Shown in pieces: positions 55,401-55,557 of a stretch of 55,557 nucleotides of DNA (position 1 is its first letter; the number at the start of each line of letters is the position of its first letter). The notes beneath the pieces are model-generated. The model was given only the letters and a program-made list of their open reading frames with translations. It was not told the origin of the DNA and ran no database searches. Both the position numbers and the translations under genes were made by a program. Location of the stretch: contig JAUXWM010000013.1 in the NCBI GenBank assembly GCA_030681375.1, forward strand, positions 1-55,557. The letters run 5' to 3'. The stretch comes from Gallionella sp. GTDB lineage: Bacteria; Pseudomonadota; Gammaproteobacteria; Burkholderiales; Gallionellaceae.

Positions 55401-55557
55401 TGGTAATCCCCCCTGAAATGGTAATCCCCCCATTTTTAGTTGGGGTCAAAAGTAGAGCTGGTTAAAAAATCTAACTTCTGTTTCGGCGTGATGCCGCCGA
55501 GTGCCATGTTGGGGCGTTCGTGATTGTAAGTCCACATCCATTTCGTTGCATAGTCCT
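55401..55557. mobile_element. Left end of an IS3-family element (cut by window end)
   Basis: The element edge contains TGGTAATCCCCCC twice (55401-55413 and 55419-55431), separated by TGAAA, directly downstream of the transposase stop. The rest lies beyond the window. Confidence 0.6.
55436..55557 (-). CDS. IS3-family transposase OrfB, C-terminal part
   Basis: Partial gene. The frame reads DYATKWMWTYNHERPNMALGG, then ITPKQKLDFLTSSTFDPN and a TAA at 55436-55438. YNHERPNMALGG is the conserved end of the integrase core of IS3-family OrfB (DDE) transposases. The N-terminus is outside the window. Confidence 0.9.
   Translation of the reverse strand, partial: DYATKWMWTYNHERPNMALGGITPKQKLDFLTSSTFDPN

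Overview
The window is chromosomal DNA of a betaproteobacterium, most likely of the Nitrosomonadales/Gallionellaceae type. This is inferred from the conserved blocks glnE - yhdP - nitrilase - tldD, kdsB - adk and lpxK - trm112, a moderately GC-rich core, and a K+-independent H+-pyrophosphatase. Species-level assignment is not possible from the sequence alone.

Layout. (1) 1-3.7 kb is a toxin-antitoxin array: four two-gene modules all on the minus strand (PIN/RHH, MazEF, TumE/TumA-like, BrnTA), separated by degenerate ~80-bp boundary repeats, next to tRNA-Arg(CCT). (2) 4.3-6.6 kb holds a small membrane protein and the ABC-F ATPase uup. (3) 6.7-12.5 kb looks like a sigma-54 regulon: an enhancer-binding regulator with a cysteine-rich PAS domain lies between two almost identical -24/-12 promoters, each with a palindrome ~70-100 bp upstream. 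One promoter serves a small exported two-repeat protein. The other serves a radical-SAM protein plus ubiU, ubiV and ubiT, the oxygen-independent ubiquinone hydroxylation system. (4) 12.5-24.2 kb holds an orphan metacaspase, glnE, then yhdP - nitrilase - tldD and a FabMG-like reductase. (5) 24.2-30.8 kb, minus strand, holds hppA, a GlcG-like gene, adk, kdsB, trm112, lpxK and exbD/exbB. (6) 31.2-35.1 kb holds xseA and a PilB/GspE-type ATPase with four MshEN-like repeats.

(7) 35.2-50.2 kb is an aminoarabinose (lipid A modification) locus: a methyltransferase, arnT, arnE, arnB, arnC, a formyltransferase and a dehydrogenase (the two halves of ArnA as separate genes), arnD and, on the other strand, ugd, which makes UDP-glucuronate for the pathway. 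arnB carries an in-frame TGA and an in-frame insertion. The locus is interrupted by a small lipoprotein-like gene, a fifth toxin-antitoxin pair and an RlmN-like gene. An HDOD protein and a diguanylate cyclase with a CxxCH haem motif follow arnD.

(8) 50.4-53.8 kb is a ~3.2-kb islet at tRNA-Asn. The 3' part of the tRNA and its terminator are repeated directly on the far side, and between the copies lie a NERD nuclease, a small coiled-coil gene and an AbiEi/AbiEii type IV pair, with no integrase. (9) 53.8-55.6 kb holds small hypothetical genes, a 23-nt tmRNA 3'-end remnant with its terminator, and the edge of an IS3-family element cut by the window end.

A recurring feature is short inverted-repeat elements of unrelated sequence in intergenic gaps and gene ends (16.3, 21.1, 26.5, 27.7, 38.1, 42.7 kb) and short palindromic inserts inside reading frames (39.1, 40.8 kb). 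In several cases the repeat supplies the terminal codons of a protein.
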